Assembly: GCF_001274775.1 (NCBI RefSeq)
Contig: NZ_LGUE01000001.1
Coordinates: 900,334 to 964,333 of the forward strand
Reading direction: 5' to 3'
Source of the DNA: Rossellomorea marisflavi
GTDB taxonomy: Bacteria; Bacillota; Bacilli; Bacillales; Bacillaceae_B
Length of the DNA stretch: 64,000 nt
In this document: piece by piece, positions 8,368-17,398 of the stretch
How the letters are laid out: every line of letters begins with the position of its first letter
Position numbering within the stretch: the stretch's first letter is position 1
Notes under the pieces: generated by a model
Databases searched by the model: none
What the model was told of the DNA's origin: nothing
What the model saw: only the letters and a program-made list of their open reading frames with translations
Translations under genes and position numbers: made by a program

Positions 8368-9120
8368 GTGTCGAATACAAAAAGGGTGGCAGTCGTCACC
8401 GGTGGAGCTAAAGGGATCGGGAAGGCTGTTGTGGAAAGGCTTGCTCATGAGGGCCATCAGATCGCCGTGCTGGATACGGATGAAGAAGCACTACGATTGA
8501 TGCTTGAAGGGGCACAAGGGTATGAACCTTTTACAAGGATCACGGATATATCCAGACACGAGGATGTGAAGAAAGCAGTGGCTGAGACAGTTGAGCGCTT
8601 CGGACGGATCGACATCCTTGTGAACAATGCAGGCGTCATCCGGGACAATCTTCTTTTTAAAATGTCCGACAGCGACTGGGATACAGTCATGGACGTTCAC
8701 CTGAAAGGGGCGTTCCTGATGTCGAGGGAGGTCCAGACCTTCATGGTTCATCAGAAGCATGGGAGGATCATCAACCTATCCTCCACGTCTGCATTGGGAA
8801 ACCGGGGGCAGGCGAATTACTCGACTGCCAAAGCTGGTCTTCAGGGATTGACGAAGACGCTTGCCGTTGAACTGGGTCCATACGGAATCACTGTGAATGC
8901 CGTGGCTCCGGGATTCATTGAAACCGATATGACGCGCCAGACCGCCGAGCGGATCGGGGTTCCGTTTGAAGAATTCGTCAGCATGAGCATCAGACAAATA
9001 CCGGCCAGGCGAAGCGGACAGCCGGAAGATGTCGCCAATGCAGTCGCCTTCTTTGCAGATGAGCGCTCATCATATGTGAACGGACAGATCCTTTACGTAT
9101 CAGGTGGTCCGGCTTCCTGA
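8368..9120 (+). CDS. FabG-like short-chain dehydrogenase/reductase
   Basis: Classical SDR of 250 residues: cofactor motif TGGAKGIGKA near residue 10, NNAG near 84, catalytic Ser in NLSSTSA (about 136) and the YSTAK dyad (about 149). The N-terminal glycine loop and the overall pattern resemble 3-oxoacyl-ACP reductase (FabG) or 3-hydroxyacyl-CoA dehydrogenase types. I place the start at GTG 8368 because GAGGAG ends 8 bases before it; the GTG at 8359 overlaps that site. It stands alone, with a FadR-like box in front, which suggests a role in fatty acid degradation or conversion rather than housekeeping FabG. Substrate unknown. Confidence 0.85.
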   Translation: MSNTKRVAVVTGGAKGIGKAVVERLAHEGHQIAVLDTDEEALRLMLEGAQGYEPFTRITDISRHEDVKKAVAETVERFGRIDILVNNAGVIRDNLLFKMSDSDWDTVMDVHLKGAFLMSREVQTFMVHQKHGRIINLSSTSALGNRGQANYSTAKAGLQGLTKTLAVELGPYGITVNAVAPGFIETDMTRQTAERIGVPFEEFVSMSIRQIPARRSGQPEDVANAVAFFADERSSYVNGQILYVSGGPAS

Positions 9121-9127
9121 AAAATCT

Positions 9128-9171
9128 CCTCAAAAAAAATCGTGATTTTTAGATCACGATTTTTTTTGAGG
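9128..9171. terminator. Bidirectional intrinsic terminator
   Basis: CCTCAAAAAAAATCGTGAT, a 6-base loop and the exact complement form a 19-bp stem with A- and T-runs on both sides. Confidence 0.93.
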
Positions 9172-9336
9172 TTCACGGGTGTACGCTTATACGCCAAGAT
9201 GAATAAATTCGGATAAGCCCATCAATAAAAAAAGGTGGTTGAAATGAAATTCTGTGAATACCTTGAGTTAAGGGCATGGAAGAAACGAATTTGTGAAAAA
9301 TAGTTCAATTTCATTATTCCTATCAAAAAAGTCGGA

Positions 9337-9364
9337 TTGACTTATCTCAATTATCTGTTATCAT
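9337..9364 (+). promoter_or_regulatory. Probable promoter of the sulfur assimilation operon
   Basis: TTGACT (9337-9342), 16 bases, TATCAT (9359-9364), placing the start near 9371, about 15 bases before the SAM riboswitch. Confidence 0.6.
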
Positions 9365-9385
9365 TTTAATTATTCAAATGAATAT

Positions 9386-9488
9386 CACTTATCCAGAGCG
9401 GTGGAGGGAACTGGCCCGATGAAACCCGGCAACCTACGTATTGTAAGGTGCTAACTCCAGCAAAATGGGACTCATTTTGGAAGATAAG
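9386..9488 (+). promoter_or_regulatory. SAM-I (S-box) riboswitch
   Basis: Canonical S-box elements occur in order: CTTATCCAGAGCGGTGGAGGGA, CTGGCCCGATGAAACCCGGCAACC split over two helices, then GTAAGGTGCTAACTCCAGCA and the closing GGAAGATAAG that pairs with CTTATC. A terminator follows at 9500-9530. High SAM should stop transcription of the sulfate assimilation operon. Confidence 0.96.
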
Positions 9489-9499
9489 GTTCGATACCT

Positions 9500-9531
9500 G
9501 AACAGCTTTCCGAAATGGGGGGCTGTTTTTC
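9500..9531 (+). terminator. SAM riboswitch terminator
   Basis: AACAGCTTTCC, a GAAAT loop and GGGGGGCTGTTTTT form a stem with a U-run directly after the aptamer. Confidence 0.85.
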
Positions 9532-9565
9532 CATGGACCCAGATGTTGAAACCGGGGGGAAGTCG

Positions 9566-9718
9566 ATGAACAAGAAGGATAAGCAGGAAGATGTGGCGGG
9601 ATGGATGGATACGATCAATTCCATGCTTGAAAACATGGACTTCGGTTCCATCACGATCGTGGTGCAAAACGGTAAAGTCATTCAATTAGAGCGGAATGAG
9701 AAAGTACGAATCAAATAA
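9566..9718 (+). CDS. yezD: YezD family (DUF2292) small protein
   Basis: A 50-residue soluble protein starting MNKKDKQED, with the family signature [19 protein letters not shown]. The ATG at 9566 has GGGGGGA 6 bases upstream; the longer frame from 9515 runs into the riboswitch terminator and is rejected. YezD proteins have no established function, but they recur beside assimilatory sulfur genes, as here. It is the first gene after the SAM riboswitch and is separated from cysH by a second intrinsic terminator, so it may be made in excess over the rest of the operon. Confidence 0.85.
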   Translation: MNKKDKQEDVAGWMDTINSMLENMDFGSITIVVQNGKVIQLERNEKVRIK

Positions 9719-9740
9719 TCATGCTGACTAGAAAAACTAG

Positions 9741-9790
9741 AGGCATTCATCTGCAGGAGATTTATTTTCCTGTGCATGAATGCCTTTTTC
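9741..9790 (+). terminator. Terminator or attenuator between yezD and cysH
   Basis: AGGCATTCAT and ATGAATGCCT (with an inner AGGA/TCCT) form a hairpin followed by TTTTTCTTTT, inside the operon. It should let only a fraction of transcripts continue into cysH, or be a second control point. Confidence 0.8.
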
Positions 9791-9819
9791 TTTTGGGCAT
9801 GAGGAAAGCGGTGATCAAC

Positions 9820-10518
9820 GTGTTGACACACGAGAATTGGAAAGAACATGATCAGGACTTCGAGGTTGATCCCACCTATAAAGGGGCTTTGAACGTATTG
9901 GAGTGGGCATATGGGCATTATGGTGACAGGATTGTGTACGCATGCAGCTTCGGGATCGAGGGGATGGTCCTGATCGACCTCATCTACAAGGTGAATCCCC
10001 GTGCAAACATCGTCTTCCTGGATACAGATGTACACTTCAAGGAGACGTACGAAACAATCAGAAAGGTACAAGAAAAGTACCCTTCCCTTCAAATCGAGAT
10101 GAAAAAACCCGCGCTCACCCTTGAGGAACAAGCTGCTCAATTCGGGGATCGATTATGGGAAACACAGCCGAATCAGTGCTGTCAGATCAGGAAGCTCGAT
10201 CCGCTGAAGGAGGTGCTTTCAGGAGGGGATGCCTGGATTTCAGGGCTCAGGCGCGAGCAGTCACCGACGCGGAAAGATACACAGTTCATCAATAAAGATG
10301 ACAAGTTCAAGTCCGTCAAGATCTGTCCACTGATCCACTGGACATGGAAGGATGTATGGAGATATGTCCATAAACACTCCCTTCCATATAATGAGCTGCA
10401 TGATAAAGGCTACCCGAGCATCGGATGCTTCCATTGTACGGCCCCTGCTTACGATATGAATGATTTGAGATCGGGCAGATGGACAGGCAAAGGCAAGACG
10501 GAATGCGGGCTACACTAG
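9820..10518 (+). CDS. cysH: Phosphoadenylyl/adenylyl-sulfate reductase CysH
   Basis: Reduces APS/PAPS to sulfite with thioredoxin electrons. The [4Fe-4S]-type cysteine pattern is present: the CC pair in NQCCQIRK and CxxC in GCFHCTAP, plus the C-terminal catalytic motif ECGLH. The start is set at GTG 9820, giving the N terminus MLTHENWKE that matches B. subtilis CysH (about 232 residues); upstream in-frame ATGs at 9721 and 9799 lie in or near the attenuator hairpin. The PP-loop region [12 protein letters not shown] is intact. It is the second gene of the SAM-regulated operon. Confidence 0.94.
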   Translation: MLTHENWKEHDQDFEVDPTYKGALNVLEWAYGHYGDRIVYACSFGIEGMVLIDLIYKVNPRANIVFLDTDVHFKETYETIRKVQEKYPSLQIEMKKPALTLEEQAAQFGDRLWETQPNQCCQIRKLDPLKEVLSGGDAWISGLRREQSPTRKDTQFINKDDKFKSVKICPLIHWTWKDVWRYVHKHSLPYNELHDKGYPSIGCFHCTAPAYDMNDLRSGRWTGKGKTECGLH

Positions 10519-10528
10519 GAGGGCAGAC

Positions 10529-11593
10529 ATGCTGGAAATCATCGCCATCATCATCAGCTTATTCTTTGCCATGAATATCGGGGCAAGCGGCGCGGCTGCC
10601 ACAATGGGGGTCGCTTACGGATCGGGTGCCATCAAGAGAATGAAAGTTGCCCTTATCATCTGTTCCATCGGGGTCCTTGCCGGTGCAGTCCTCGGAGGTG
10701 GTGAGGTTGTCAAGACCATCGGGTCGGGAATCATTCCATCGAGCATCCTGACATCGAAGTTAGTGATCATCATTCTTTTATCGGCTACCTGTTCCCTTTT
10801 CATTGCCAACCTGATGGGCATTCCCCTTTCGACAAGTGAGGTGACAGTCGGTGCCGTAGTCGGAGTAGGTGTAGCGTATCAGGTTCTATTCATAAAATCC
10901 CTGTTCACCATCATGGTGTTCTGGGTGATTGTCCCGTTCACGGCGTTCATTCTTACATGGTTGCTTGCAAAAGGGTTATATGGACTCGAAAAGCGGGGAT
11001 GGGCATTCAATCATACATGGATCGGGTACGTTTTGATACTCGCGGGCTTCCTGGAGGCCTTCTCGGCAGGCATGAACAATGTGGCCAATGCCGTGGGGCC
11101 ACTGGTGGGGGCCGGCATGTTGAAGGCGGCACCGGCCGTTTGGCTCGGTGGAGCGTTTGTGGCAGTAGGCGCGCTTCTATTGGGTGCCAAAGTAGTAGAA
11201 ACGAACGGCAAGAAGATTACGAGGTTTTCAAAGCCTGAAGGAATCCTCATCTCAAGCGTCGGTGCAGGCTTGGTGATCACCAGTTCGATCTTCGGGCTTC
11301 CCGTTCCACTGGTCCAGGTGACGTCTTCTTCCATTATAGGACTCGGAACCGCGAGGAATGGAAGGGAGGTCATCCAGAGCGATATCGTGAAGAAGATCGT
11401 GAAAATTTGGATTGTTTCACCGCTTGTGTCATTGAGCATTTCTTATTTCCTAGTAAAGCTTTTGGTCGATTATGACATTTATTCCATCATCATTCCCGTT
11501 TCGGTCATGATTGCGACAATAGGGGCATTATCCTTGATGAAGGCGATCCGAAAAGAAAAACGGGCCGTTCATGAAGATGGTGGAGGAATCTGA
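10529..11593 (+). CDS. cysP: Sulfate permease CysP (PiT family)
   Basis: A polytopic membrane protein of 354 residues related to inorganic phosphate (PiT) transporters but dedicated to sulfate in Bacillus. The duplicated PiT signature is visible as [16 protein letters not shown] in the first half and [20 protein letters not shown] in the second. It lies between cysH and sat, so substrate supply and activation are co-transcribed. Length and gene order match B. subtilis cysP. Confidence 0.94.
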   Translation: MLEIIAIIISLFFAMNIGASGAAATMGVAYGSGAIKRMKVALIICSIGVLAGAVLGGGEVVKTIGSGIIPSSILTSKLVIIILLSATCSLFIANLMGIPLSTSEVTVGAVVGVGVAYQVLFIKSLFTIMVFWVIVPFTAFILTWLLAKGLYGLEKRGWAFNHTWIGYVLILAGFLEAFSAGMNNVANAVGPLVGAGMLKAAPAVWLGGAFVAVGALLLGAKVVETNGKKITRFSKPEGILISSVGAGLVITSSIFGLPVPLVQVTSSSIIGLGTARNGREVIQSDIVKKIVKIWIVSPLVSLSISYFLVKLLVDYDIYSIIIPVSVMIATIGALSLMKAIRKEKRAVHEDGGGI

Positions 11594-11615
11594 TTCTATT
11601 GAAGGAGGAAACATA

Positions 11616-12755
11616 ATGAGTTTAGAACCACATGGAGGAATACTTGTACAATCATATGCACCGAAGGAGGAAGTTGAGACCATTGAAACGGAGATCCCCC
11701 TCGATGAGATCTCGTTGAGTGATCTCGAATTGATCGCGATAGGAGGATACAGTCCCATAAATGGTTTCCTGCAAGAAGCCGATTATGAGAGTGTTGTCGA
11801 GAATCTGAGGCTTGCCGATGGGACCGTCTGGAGCATCCCGATCACCCTCCCGGTGGAACAGGAAATCGCCAATCGCTTAACGGTCGGGAGTAAAAGCAGG
11901 CTGGTATACGACGGGACAACATACGGATCGATCGATGTACAGGAAATCTTTACTCCCGATAAAGAAAAAGAGGCGTTGCTCGTTTATGGAACCACAGACC
12001 TTGAGCACCCCGGAGTCAAAAAGCTTTTCCACCGTGGCCCCATCTATGTGGGAGGGGAAATCACCCTACATAAGCGCTTGAGTAAACCATTTGAAGCTCA
12101 CTCATTCGATCCTGTGGAGACGAGGGCGGCTTTCAAGGAAAAAGGGTGGGAGACAATCGTTGGATTCCAGACCCGGAACCCGGTTCATCGGGCTCATGAA
12201 TATATCCAAAAGACGGCTCTTGAAACAGTGGATGCCTTATTCCTCAATCCCCTCGTCGGAGAAACGAAGTCGGATGATATCTCGGCATCGATCAGGATGG
12301 AAAGCTATGAGGTCCTTCTCAAAAACTATTATCCTACGAACCGTGTGTTCCTGGGGGTATTCCCGGCAGCCATGCGGTATGCAGGACCCCGCGAAGCCAT
12401 CTTCCACGCGCTGGTGAGGAAGAACTATGGCTGCACCCATTTCATCGTGGGACGTGATCATGCCGGGGTCGGGGACTATTACGGAACCTATGATGCACAG
12501 AAGATTTTCGAACAATTTTCGGAAAGTGAGATCGGCATCGTTCCATTGAAATTCGAGCACAGCTTCTACTGTCAGAAATGTGAAGGCATGGCAACGACGA
12601 AAACATGTCCCCACGGAAAAGAGGACCGGGTCATCCTGTCGGGAACGAAGGTGCGTGGGATGCTGAGGGCAGGGGAAGTCCCTCCAAGCACCTTCTCGAG
12701 ACCGGAAGTCATCAAGGTGCTCATCGACGGTTTGAAGAAGGAAGAATCACAGTAA
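11616..12755 (+). CDS. sat: Sulfate adenylyltransferase (ATP sulfurylase)
   Basis: Activates sulfate to APS. The start at 11616 follows GAAGGAGGA and gives [12 protein letters not shown]; the 379-residue length is normal. Catalytic motifs are the nucleotide-binding [11 protein letters not shown] (near residue 195) and [12 protein letters not shown] (near 290), and a C-terminal zinc-type cluster CQKCEG...CPHG. It overlaps none of the coding part of cysP and is followed by cysC after 12 bases. Confidence 0.96.
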   Translation: MSLEPHGGILVQSYAPKEEVETIETEIPLDEISLSDLELIAIGGYSPINGFLQEADYESVVENLRLADGTVWSIPITLPVEQEIANRLTVGSKSRLVYDGTTYGSIDVQEIFTPDKEKEALLVYGTTDLEHPGVKKLFHRGPIYVGGEITLHKRLSKPFEAHSFDPVETRAAFKEKGWETIVGFQTRNPVHRAHEYIQKTALETVDALFLNPLVGETKSDDISASIRMESYEVLLKNYYPTNRVFLGVFPAAMRYAGPREAIFHALVRKNYGCTHFIVGRDHAGVGDYYGTYDAQKIFEQFSESEIGIVPLKFEHSFYCQKCEGMATTKTCPHGKEDRVILSGTKVRGMLRAGEVPPSTFSRPEVIKVLIDGLKKEESQ

Positions 12756-12767
12756 GGAGGAGAGATC

Positions 12768-13358
12768 ATGTCTGATATCGTTTGGCATGAAAGTGCCGTA
12801 AAAAAAGAAGACCGCCGAAATAAAAATGGCCATGGCAGCTTCATCCTTTGGTTCACGGGGCTATCTGCCTCTGGAAAGTCATCGGTTGCCAATGCCCTGT
12901 CCCATCGACTATTCCAAGAAGGAAAGCAAGTGTATGTACTCGATGGGGACAATGTCCGCCACGGATTGAATGCAGACCTCGGCTTCAATGAAAGGGACCG
13001 AAAAGAAAATATCCGCAGGATCGGTGAAGTATCGAAGCTATTCGTGGATAGCGGTCAAATCGTCCTCACGGCTTTCATCTCGCCTTACAGAGAAGACCGT
13101 GCCGTGGTGCGCAGTCTCGTCGGTGAGGGAGAGTTCCTTGAGGTGTATGTTCATTGTCCACTGGATGAGTGTGAAAAAAGGGATCCAAAGGGGTTATACA
13201 AAAAAGCGAGGAATCAGGAAATCCCGAATTTCACAGGGATCAGCGCCCCTTATGAGGAGCCGGAGAATCCTGAAATCACGTTGAACACAAAAGAACATTC
13301 GATAGACGAGTGCGTTGAACAGATCTGGAATCATCTTCAAGTAAAACAATTGATTTAA
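12768..13358 (+). CDS. cysC: Adenylylsulfate kinase CysC
   Basis: Phosphorylates APS to PAPS. The Walker A loop is GLSASGKSS (residues 31-39), and the substrate region [15 protein letters not shown] follows at about residue 60; [10 protein letters not shown] and [10 protein letters not shown] are also family-typical. The 196-residue protein is preceded by AAGGAGGAG. It follows sat in the sulfur operon. Confidence 0.96.
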   Translation: MSDIVWHESAVKKEDRRNKNGHGSFILWFTGLSASGKSSVANALSHRLFQEGKQVYVLDGDNVRHGLNADLGFNERDRKENIRRIGEVSKLFVDSGQIVLTAFISPYREDRAVVRSLVGEGEFLEVYVHCPLDECEKRDPKGLYKKARNQEIPNFTGISAPYEEPENPEITLNTKEHSIDECVEQIWNHLQVKQLI

Positions 13359-13370
13359 GGAGTGGAGAGC

Positions 13371-14981
13371 ATGGCTTATCAGAAGCACTGGGAACAAAAT
13401 GAGAAATTGAACAAAACCGAACAATGGAAGCTTGAGCGCGATGGGTTGACCATACTGGAGGATATTCCTGAGTACGCTAAAAACGGATTTTCTTCGATCC
13501 CGAAGGAAGAGTGGGATAAGTTCAAATGGGCAGGCCTGTATTTGCAACGTCCAAAGGAAGATGGCTATTTCATGATGAGGGTCAATGTCCCCTCCGGCAT
13601 CCTCACGTATGATCAAGCCGTCGAACTCGCGGCCATCTGTAAAGAGTATGGTCGTGATGTGTATGACATCACGACGCGACAGGCAATCCAGTTCCACTGG
13701 CTGAAAATCGAACAGATTCCCGACATCTTCGAGCGTCTTGAAAAAGTCGGCCTTTCCTCCGCAGGTGCTTGTGGTGACATCACAAGGAATATCGTCGGTA
13801 ATCCATTGACGGGTATCGATCCGGATGAACTGTTCGATACGAGGGAAATCGTGAAGGAAGTGTATGACTTCTTCCAGCTCAATGAGGATTTCTCAAATCT
13901 TCCAAGAAAATATAAGCTGTCCATCTCTTCGAACATCAACAACGCATCCAATGCTGAAATCAACTGTGCATCTTTCGTTCCGGCCACCAAGGTCATTGAT
14001 GGAAAGAAGGTGGCAGGATTCCACCTGAAGGTTGGGGGCGGACTGTCTGCCAGACCATTCCTTGCCGAGACGCTGGATGTATTCATCGAACCTCATCAGG
14101 TAAAGGACGTAACGATTGCTGTAACCACGATCTTCAGGGATTTTGGATACAGGGAGAAGAGGCATCTCGCCCGTTTGAAGTTCCTTGTTGCCGACTGGGG
14201 ACCTGAAAAGTTCAAAGAAAAACTACTGGAGTATGTCGAGCTACCTGATGGCGGAGAGGATGCCGTTACGGGATGGAACGCAGGCTACTTTTACGGAGTA
14301 AAGCCTCAAAAGCAAGAGGGGCTGAACTATGTGGGGTTGAATGTGCCGGTGGGCAGACTCAGTTCCGACGAAGTGCTGGAGCTTGCAAGGATATCGAAAA
14401 AGTACGGGAACGGTGAAATGCGAAACTGCAACTCACAGAATCTCATCATTCCGAACATCCCGGATGAGCATGTGGACGCACTGTTGGCAGAGAAAATATT
14501 CGACAGGATTTCCACAAGCCCGTTATCCTTCATAGGCTATTCCGTGTCCTGCACTGGAATCGAATATTGCAATCTTGCCCTCGTCGAGACGAAAGAGAGA
14601 ATGAGAAGGATCGCCAATGAACTGGATCGTGAACTGAGCCTTGATGTGCCGGTGCGCATGCACATGGTCGGATGTCCCAATTCATGCGGGCAGAGACAAA
14701 TTGCCGATATCGGTCTTCAGGGGATCAAGATGAGGACAAAGGATAAAAAGATGATCGAGGCATTTGAAATTTATGTAGGCGGGACACTCCAAGATGGAGG
14801 GACATTGAATGAAAAGCTGAAGGGGAAAGTCGAAGCCGAACAGCTATCAGATGTGGTGAAGGGTCTCCTGATCCACTTCAAGAATACGAAGGAACCGGGG
14901 GAAGCCTTCTTCGATTACGTAAATCGGGTAGGTACAGCCGATCTTCAGCAGTCACTTGACGGGTTGCTTCAAGAAGCTTAA
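13371..14981 (+). CDS. Ferredoxin-type sulfite (nitrite/sulfite) reductase
   Basis: A 536-residue siroheme and [4Fe-4S] enzyme with the duplicated ferredoxin-like half-domains of the NirA/Sir family. The cluster ligands are CTGIEYC (CX5C) and GCPNSCG (CX3C) near residues 390-435, and the siroheme-contacting arginines sit in TTRQAIQFHW and ACGDITRN. The start is ATG 13371 after AAGGAGTGG rather than GTG 13362. Being inside an assimilatory sulfate operon and just before siroheme genes, it most likely reduces sulfite to sulfide with ferredoxin, replacing the CysJI flavoprotein system of B. subtilis. Sequence alone does not exclude nitrite as a substrate. Confidence 0.9.
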   Translation: MAYQKHWEQNEKLNKTEQWKLERDGLTILEDIPEYAKNGFSSIPKEEWDKFKWAGLYLQRPKEDGYFMMRVNVPSGILTYDQAVELAAICKEYGRDVYDITTRQAIQFHWLKIEQIPDIFERLEKVGLSSAGACGDITRNIVGNPLTGIDPDELFDTREIVKEVYDFFQLNEDFSNLPRKYKLSISSNINNASNAEINCASFVPATKVIDGKKVAGFHLKVGGGLSARPFLAETLDVFIEPHQVKDVTIAVTTIFRDFGYREKRHLARLKFLVADWGPEKFKEKLLEYVELPDGGEDAVTGWNAGYFYGVKPQKQEGLNYVGLNVPVGRLSSDEVLELARISKKYGNGEMRNCNSQNLIIPNIPDEHVDALLAEKIFDRISTSPLSFIGYSVSCTGIEYCNLALVETKERMRRIANELDRELSLDVPVRMHMVGCPNSCGQRQIADIGLQGIKMRTKDKKMIEAFEIYVGGTLQDGGTLNEKLKGKVEAEQLSDVVKGLLIHFKNTKEPGEAFFDYVNRVGTADLQQSLDGLLQEA

Positions 14982-14995
14982 AGGGGATGAAATGA

Positions 14996-15217
14996 ATGAA
15001 TCTTTACCGATTTGAAGTAACGACTCCGACATTTGTTACCCCTGTCGTTGTCGCAGCAGACTCTGATGAAAAAGCGTTTGATCTTGTAGAGATCGAGTTG
15101 GAGAAATATTTTCTTAAGAAACCGGAAATCGTGGATATTTCGCTTTATGAGAAAAGGAGATTGCGAGGCGGAGGAGCGGCATTCGTCCTCCATGAGAAGG
15201 AAACCATCATAAAGTAA
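14996..15217 (+). CDS. DUF3906 family protein
   Basis: A 73-residue basic protein of no known function, with the conserved core DEKAFDLVEIELEKYFLKKPE and an RRLRGGGAAFV tail. It follows the sulfite reductase by 14 bases with AAAGGGGATGA upstream, and precedes sumT. I recall DUF3906 members mainly in Bacillaceae sulfur operons, so a role in sulfite reductase function, such as an assembly or electron-transfer helper, is plausible but unproven. Confidence 0.82.
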   Translation: MNLYRFEVTTPTFVTPVVVAADSDEKAFDLVEIELEKYFLKKPEIVDISLYEKRRLRGGGAAFVLHEKETIIK

Positions 15218-15237
15218 ACACTGAAGGAGGAGATCCA

Positions 15238-16005
15238 ATGGGGAAAGTATATTTAGTTGGGGCCGGGCCAGGGGATCCGGACCTTCTGACCATCAAAGGG
15301 CTGAAAGCCATCCAGCAGGCCGATGTGATTCTTTATGATCGACTGGTGAACAAAGAGCTCCTAACCCATGCGAAAGAAGGGGCCGATCTGATTTACTGCG
15401 GGAAATTGCCTCATTATCACACGATGAAGCAGGAAACGATCAACCGTTTTCTCATTAAATATGCATCGGGATCCAAGGTAGTAGTCAGACTGAAGGGCGG
15501 AGACCCGTTTGTGTTCGGAAGAGGTGGAGAGGAAGCAGAGGCACTAGCTGCTAAATCCATCCCGTTCGAAGTGGTGCCCGGCATCACTTCGGGCATTGCC
15601 GCTTCTGCTTATGCGGGTATCCCTGTCACCCACCGTAATGTGAGCGCAAGCGTCGCATTCGTCACCGGTCACGCACACGGGGAAGAAGATGAAGAGAAAT
15701 GGGAAGGCCTTGCCAAGGGTGTCGACACCCTTGCAATCTACATGGGGGTCGGCAACCTCCCCTTTATCCGGGACCGCCTGATCCGCTACGGTAAATCTCC
15801 CGAAACCCCGGTTGCCCTTGTTCATTGGGGCACGACGGATGTACAGAAGACGGTCACCGGAACGCTCGCTGATATTGTCGATGTGGTGAAGAAAGAAGGC
15901 GTGCAGAATCCGAGTATGATCATCGTCGGGGAAGTCGTCCGTTTCCGTGAAAAGATCAAATGGTTCGAGAATATGCCGGAACCGGCCATCAGTGAGGCAT
16001 TATAA
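15238..16005 (+). CDS. cobA: Uroporphyrinogen-III C-methyltransferase (SUMT)
   Basis: Methylates uroporphyrinogen III twice with SAM to make precorrin-2 on the route to siroheme. The N-terminal GAGPGDPDLLTIKG loop, VVRLKGGDPFVFGRGGEEA near residue 85 and the EVVPGITSG motif near residue 115 are diagnostic; 255 residues is a bare methyltransferase domain without a fused uroporphyrinogen synthase. It corresponds to B. subtilis YlnD and supplies siroheme for the reductase encoded two genes upstream. Confidence 0.95.
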   Translation: MGKVYLVGAGPGDPDLLTIKGLKAIQQADVILYDRLVNKELLTHAKEGADLIYCGKLPHYHTMKQETINRFLIKYASGSKVVVRLKGGDPFVFGRGGEEAEALAAKSIPFEVVPGITSGIAASAYAGIPVTHRNVSASVAFVTGHAHGEEDEEKWEGLAKGVDTLAIYMGVGNLPFIRDRLIRYGKSPETPVALVHWGTTDVQKTVTGTLADIVDVVKKEGVQNPSMIIVGEVVRFREKIKWFENMPEPAISEAL

Positions 16006-16006
16006 A

Positions 16007-16759
16007 ATGCAGAAAGCCGTTTTATATGTCTGTCACGGAAGCCGTGTGAAGGAAGCGAGGGATGAAGCCGTCGACTTCATCACCTCGTGCAAAGTCCATG
16101 TAGACGCAGAGATCCAAGAAATCAGTTTCCTTGAACTTGCAGAACCATCCATCCAGGAAGGGTTCGCTGCCTGTGTGGAGAGAGGCGCCACACACATCGC
16201 CGTCGTACCACTCCTTTTACTGACGGCCGTTCATGCAAAAAAAGATATCCCGGGTGAGATTGATAACTGCATGGAAGCGTACCCCGAGATATCCGTAAGC
16301 TACGGGCGTCCGATCGGGGTGCATGACAAGATGATTGAAAGTGTGATCCTCCATTTGAGTTCAATGGTTGATCACGTTGTGCTAATCGGAAGGGGAAGTT
16401 CCGATCCGGCAGTCAAACGTGATCTCGGCACCATTGCAGAGAAGGTACGTCAGCGTTCCGGAATGAAAACAGTCCAGACGTGTTTTCTGACAGCGTGTGA
16501 ACCATCCTTCACAAGGGCACTGGAAGATAGGTCAGACACAAGGGAGCCGGTCCTTTTCATTCCGTACCTCCTGTTCACGGGCCTATTGATGAAAGAGATC
16601 CAAATGAAAATCAACAGGATCGGAAATCCCCATCTTCAACTTGGGAAGTATCTCGGATACAACCATCTGGTGAGGGAAGCATTCGTGGAGCGTACGCACG
16701 AAGCCCTTTCCAGTCCGCTCTATAGGAGGGGTGAGCAATTTGTTGCCGCTGATGCTTGA
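16007..16759 (+). CDS. sirB: Sirohydrochlorin ferrochelatase SirB
   Basis: CbiX/SirB-type chelatase that inserts iron into sirohydrochlorin. Duplicated half-domains are visible: YVCHGSRVKEARDE at the N terminus, with VPLLLLTAVHAKKDIP near residue 75 supplying the second histidine. The ATG at 16007 lies one base beyond the sumT stop; the longer frame from 15947 overlaps sumT and is rejected. The final 20 bases overlap sirC. Nickel or cobalt insertion cannot be excluded, but the operon favours iron. Confidence 0.92.
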   Translation: MQKAVLYVCHGSRVKEARDEAVDFITSCKVHVDAEIQEISFLELAEPSIQEGFAACVERGATHIAVVPLLLLTAVHAKKDIPGEIDNCMEAYPEISVSYGRPIGVHDKMIESVILHLSSMVDHVVLIGRGSSDPAVKRDLGTIAEKVRQRSGMKTVQTCFLTACEPSFTRALEDRSDTREPVLFIPYLLFTGLLMKEIQMKINRIGNPHLQLGKYLGYNHLVREAFVERTHEALSSPLYRRGEQFVAADA

Positions 16760-17294
16760 TGTTACCGGGAAGAAGGTGATCGTCGCCGGCGGAGGGAAGG
16801 TTGCCCTGCGCAAGTTATCCATTTTCATGAAGGAGGGAGCGGAGATCACCGTCATCAGCCCGGAGGCATCTGAAGAAATCCAGCGACTTCATGAAAAAGG
16901 CGCACTCTTTTGGAAAAAAGCCGTCATTAAGAAAGAAGATTTGGAGGGAGCCCATTTTCTCATCGCTGCCACGAATGATCCCTCCACGAATGAAGCGCTA
17001 TGCGGCATGGCGGATACAGGCACATGGGTCTGTGTGGCAAGTGACGGTAATAAGGGGAACATGCAGATGATGTCCTTCAAACGGGATGGGGAGCTCACCA
17101 TTTCCGTTTCCACCTCTGGCTCAAGCCCCGGGCTGGCGAAAGAATTGTCCGGGATCCTCATGGACCGGTGCAAATCGATTGCGGAAAAGTTGCCTGTCAT
17201 CAAAAAAGAGCGGGAGCGAATCAAGAATACCCTGCCAATGCAAGAGAGGAGGGAGCGGATTCGCTTTTTCATACAGGGACTCATGCGCCAATGA
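16740..17294 (+). CDS. sirC: Precorrin-2 dehydrogenase SirC
   Basis: NAD-dependent dehydrogenase that oxidises precorrin-2 to sirohydrochlorin, homologous to the N-terminal part of CysG and to B. subtilis YlnF. The nucleotide fold VIVAGGGKVALRKL lies at the N terminus, with STSGSSPGLAKEL near residue 120. A TTG start at 16740 is preferred because the ribosome site AGGAGG (16724-16729) is 10 bases before it; GTG 16731 would sit almost on top of that site. It closes the sulfur/siroheme operon and is followed by a terminator. Confidence 0.9.
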   Translation: MLPLMLDVTGKKVIVAGGGKVALRKLSIFMKEGAEITVISPEASEEIQRLHEKGALFWKKAVIKKEDLEGAHFLIAATNDPSTNEALCGMADTGTWVCVASDGNKGNMQMMSFKRDGELTISVSTSGSSPGLAKELSGILMDRCKSIAEKLPVIKKERERIKNTLPMQERRERIRFFIQGLMRQ

Positions 17295-17306
17295 AAAACA
17301 GGAAAG

Positions 17307-17334
17307 CCGGTCTCCGGGGAGGCCGGTCATTTTC
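17307..17334 (+). terminator. Terminator of the sulfur operon
   Basis: CCGGTCTCC pairs with GGAGGCCGG (one G-U) and is followed by TCATTTTC. Confidence 0.75.
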
Positions 17335-17398
17335 TTGTGGTGGAATATTTTGGGATGTGTTAGATTGGTAAGAGACGAATGAAAGAGGGGTAGTGGAT

